A DNA stretch of 64,000 nt from Ignavibacteria bacterium. GTDB lineage: Bacteria; Bacteroidota; Ignavibacteria; OLB7. The notes beneath the pieces are model-generated. The model saw only the letters and a program-made list of their open reading frames with translations, was not told where the DNA came from and did no database searches. Location: the NCBI GenBank assembly GCA_020635205.1, contig JACKAE010000001.1:434001-498000 (forward strand). The letters run 5' to 3'. How positions within the stretch are numbered: position 1 is the stretch's first letter; each line of letters starts with the position of its first letter. Below, piece after piece: positions 61,918-64,000 of the stretch. The position numbers were made by a program, and so were the translations under genes.

Positions 61918-63753
61918 TTACTTCACAACAACAAACTGCTGAACGGCAACCGCTCCAGCTTCATCTTGTAGTCGGGCTGTGTAAACACCGGCTGGAAGAT
62001 CGGAGACGTTAATGCTCTGGCTGTGCTTTCCCGCTTCGTAGCGAACACCCTCGAGCACGTGCTGAACAGCTTCACCTCGAACATCGTATAAAGTAAGGTT
62101 CACAGAACCAGCAACTGCTGTGTTGAAGTTGAATTGAGCCTCTCCTTGAGCAGGGTTCGGCACTATTGAGGCAATGTTCAGTTTCCCTGCGTTCGTCGCA
62201 TAGTCATCTACACCCGAGGTAAAGCCTTCAACTGTCCAACTTACTGTGTTGCCGTCGCCGTACAGGTTCACAATCACGAAGATCATTGAATTGAACTTCT
62301 CGAACGTATATTCTTGATCTACCTCCAAACGCTGCACTTCTATAGCGTTACTCATCACCTTAACTGCGTGAACAATATAGTTTCGGGCGGCTGGATTAAA
62401 GCGAATCTTGATTGCGTCTGGATCGTTTTGATTTAACCTACTGTAGCTTGGCAGATATGCTGCAAACCCCTTCAGTAGCACATCACTCGATTTCGTTGTC
62501 GTTGGTATTTGTTGACCCGATGTGCCAGCTTTTGTACCTGTTACGTCCAACTGATAGCGAAACTTCGGATCACCCTGGAACTTGGAATCACTCCGGATAT
62601 AGTTTGCCACCCAAAACTCAGCAAACACACTCTCAATTGCTGTTGGGTCGGATCCCCCGAGTGCAATTTTTGCCGGCTCAATACCCTGCCCTGATGTTGC
62701 CGTCAACTTGTAGAGGAAGTCATCACCAAAACGCTCCGAGAGATAGTGAATCCAGAGCATTGCTCGCTCATACCCACGTAGAATCGTATCGGCACTTCCT
62801 GTAGGAAGCGAGAAGTATGAGAAGCGATTCGGACTTGAAAGAAATGAACGGGCATCTCTTTCAAAATATCCGTTCCGCAAACTTGCCACTTCGCTCAGCC
62901 CCTCATTGTAGATCCAATGCGCACCAACATCACCACCGGCAGTTTGATAGCGGTTGTAGTTAATCAAGTGCTGGAACTCGTGCGCCATTGTTCCGATAAC
63001 GCCTTCAATCGCTGTGGCACTCTGCCCTCTATTAATCAAGGATTGACGACTGTCGATATAGAGGAGGTTGGTTTCGTTTGAGCCTACTCGGTTTGTTTGG
63101 TCGAACGGACTGAAGTACCCTTCGATAATACCACCCCCACCGAGACCAGGTGGCTCCTCAATATCGGTCAGCAAGAAAGAAGCAATGTGCTCTTCAAACT
63201 TTTGATTGATTGGTGGATTACCGAAGATGTCAATGTCATTGTAGACAATGCCTTTGTTAGGATTGCGAGTGTTTGGTCCCGCCTTTACTTCCTTGGTAAG
63301 TCCCTTTGCTAACGCCTCAATAGTTGCATCAGTAATGGTAGCGTTATCTTTATCATCAACAAAGATCAAAATGGAATCCCCGTTGTAGCGGAGCGTCGCC
63401 TCAATCTCTTTAAATCCATTTTCAGGATTCGCCCGATCTGTGATGTTAAAAAAGAACCCTCCTCCTTGCGTCCGCGACCACCGTTCCCCTTTCTCATGAG
63501 CGGCAGCCCTCGCTACCATTCTCTGGTAAAGTGCAGGGTTATTGGTACGAGTACGCTCCAGTGCAGCATCGTAATCGTAGTCGGCTGCCCAGTGGGAACC
63601 ACAGGTGTAGTATTGTCCATTAACAGTGAAGCCGTGACCTTGGTCTGCACTGTTGTGGTCATCTGTCGTTTGTGCGGCAACTCTCCCCGTTCCAAGAAGA
63701 ATTCCGAGCAGAATTCCCATCAGAGAAATGCCGAAGGCATAGCGTTGTTTCAT
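61918..63753 (-). CDS. secreted HExxH metalloprotease with T9SS tail
   Basis: This is a 611-residue protein with a signal peptide (MKQRYAFGISLMGILLGILLGTGRVAAQ). The zinc motif HEFQH is at about 258 (GTMAHEFQHLINYNRYQ). A downstream Glu in WIYNEGLSEVASL fits the third ligand of gluzincins; the layout resembles the M30/hyicolysin-type family. Residues about 350-400 contain YLSERFGDDFLYKLTATSGQGIEP. The T9SS sorting domain (about 530-611) reads PNPAQGEAQFNFNTAVAGSVNLTLYD ... LPAGVYTARLQD. All catalytic residues look intact. It is predicted to be a surface or extracellular protease. Confidence 0.87.
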   Translation of the reverse strand: MKQRYAFGISLMGILLGILLGTGRVAAQTTDDHNSADQGHGFTVNGQYYTCGSHWAADYDYDAALERTRTNNPALYQRMVARAAAHEKGERWSRTQGGGFFFNITDRANPENGFKEIEATLRYNGDSILIFVDDKDNATITDATIEALAKGLTKEVKAGPNTRNPNKGIVYNDIDIFGNPPINQKFEEHIASFLLTDIEEPPGLGGGGIIEGYFSPFDQTNRVGSNETNLLYIDSRQSLINRGQSATAIEGVIGTMAHEFQHLINYNRYQTAGGDVGAHWIYNEGLSEVASLRNGYFERDARSFLSSPNRFSYFSLPTGSADTILRGYERAMLWIHYLSERFGDDFLYKLTATSGQGIEPAKIALGGSDPTAIESVFAEFWVANYIRSDSKFQGDPKFRYQLDVTGTKAGTSGQQIPTTTKSSDVLLKGFAAYLPSYSRLNQNDPDAIKIRFNPAARNYIVHAVKVMSNAIEVQRLEVDQEYTFEKFNSMIFVIVNLYGDGNTVSWTVEGFTSGVDDYATNAGKLNIASIVPNPAQGEAQFNFNTAVAGSVNLTLYDVRGEAVQHVLEGVRYEAGKHSQSINVSDLPAGVYTARLQDEAGAVAVQQFVVVK

Positions 63754-64000
63754 GATCTTCCGTTGAACCTATGTGTTAGTGGTGTCGGATTAATGTCAAT
63801 CTCTACAGACTCAGAATCCTATCTGCGGGGAGATAGTGACGAACAAGTCTGGAAGTTATCGTCTTTCGTGGGGAGAATGCAAGCCGTGACTATAGAAAAA
63901 ATAGTATTTCTCTTTTTAGAACATTTGAATGACAAAGGTATTACACCTTTTATTCTCCTGTTAAAGGAAGCTCATCACTTTCGGAGAGTTCGGCTCTCTC
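63754..64000. other. right-edge intergenic sequence, no gene seen
   Basis: AT-rich sequence upstream of the protease gene presumably holds its promoter. No frame, repeat or hairpin can be supported before the window ends. Confidence 0.4.

Noticed and set aside
1..64000. tRNA, rRNA, integrase, attachment sites or complete insertion sequence
   Set aside because: None could be recognised on either strand.

Overview
The window looks like chromosomal DNA of a Bacteroidota/FCB-group bacterium. The best guess is a Kapabacteria- or Ignavibacteria-like lineage, which is an inference. At least eight large secreted proteins end in a type IX secretion (T9SS, Por) C-terminal sorting domain. The bacillithiol enzyme BshC is present, as are DUF4249-type and SBBP/DUF7948-type proteins. 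Many genes have good AAGGAG-type ribosome sites. No tRNA, rRNA, CRISPR array, phage or complete transposon was seen.

Layout. 1-2.5 kb: a DUF4249 lipoprotein, convergent with a DUF2281-type antitoxin / PIN toxin pair and a two-TM coiled-coil protein. 2.5-10 kb: an intergenic region with two opposed terminators, a nucleotidyltransferase, a seven-repeat FG-GAP T9SS protein, a GNAT acetyltransferase, a DoxX-like membrane protein and two secreted proteins. 10-16 kb: a strong hairpin, a propeller-phosphoesterase fusion behind a dyad, a MaoC-like hydratase and DMT transporter, hairpin repeats, and a DUF4143 ATPase behind a 52-bp palindrome. 16-20.9 kb: aconitase, then 1.6 kb of gene remnants and hairpins. 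20.9-33.3 kb: a giant SBBP T9SS protein, a cargo-less T9SS tail protein, a lipoprotein, bshC, a luciferase-like oxidoreductase, a solo MNT protein, an unknown lipoprotein and an M23-YkuD wall enzyme. 33.3-48.2 kb (minus strand): BNR/PKD/LamG T9SS protein, hrpB, macro-domain protein, propeller T9SS protein, S15/CocE-like hydrolase, a hicB-hicA pair, a HEAT-like protein and an M23 peptidase. 48.3-55.3 kb: an SdrD-B T9SS protein, a tandem repeat, an MBL hydrolase, pyruvate kinase and a decayed T9SS tail. 55.3-64 kb (minus strand): a PD40/OmpA-like protein with an outer-membrane barrel, an anchor-D/VWA T9SS protein and an HExxH T9SS protease.

How the genes relate: most of the window is cell-envelope and surface export. 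It holds T9SS cargo, lipoproteins, peptidoglycan enzymes and a possible T9SS-associated envelope pair. Core metabolism (aconitase, pyruvate kinase, BshC) and small stress modules (a PIN toxin pair, HicAB, macro domain) are interspersed. The T9SS export machinery itself is not in the window.

The most unusual signal is a family of 28-bp palindromic cores of the form GTAGGGACATGG...CCATGTCCCTAC, seen at three loci. At each locus the core is embedded in a different, locus-specific inverted flank. At two loci the core supplies the stop codon, and at the third it sits in frame inside hrpB. Other notable items are the 52-bp double-operator palindrome upstream of the DUF4143 ATPase and a shared GTTATG element upstream of two related T9SS genes.
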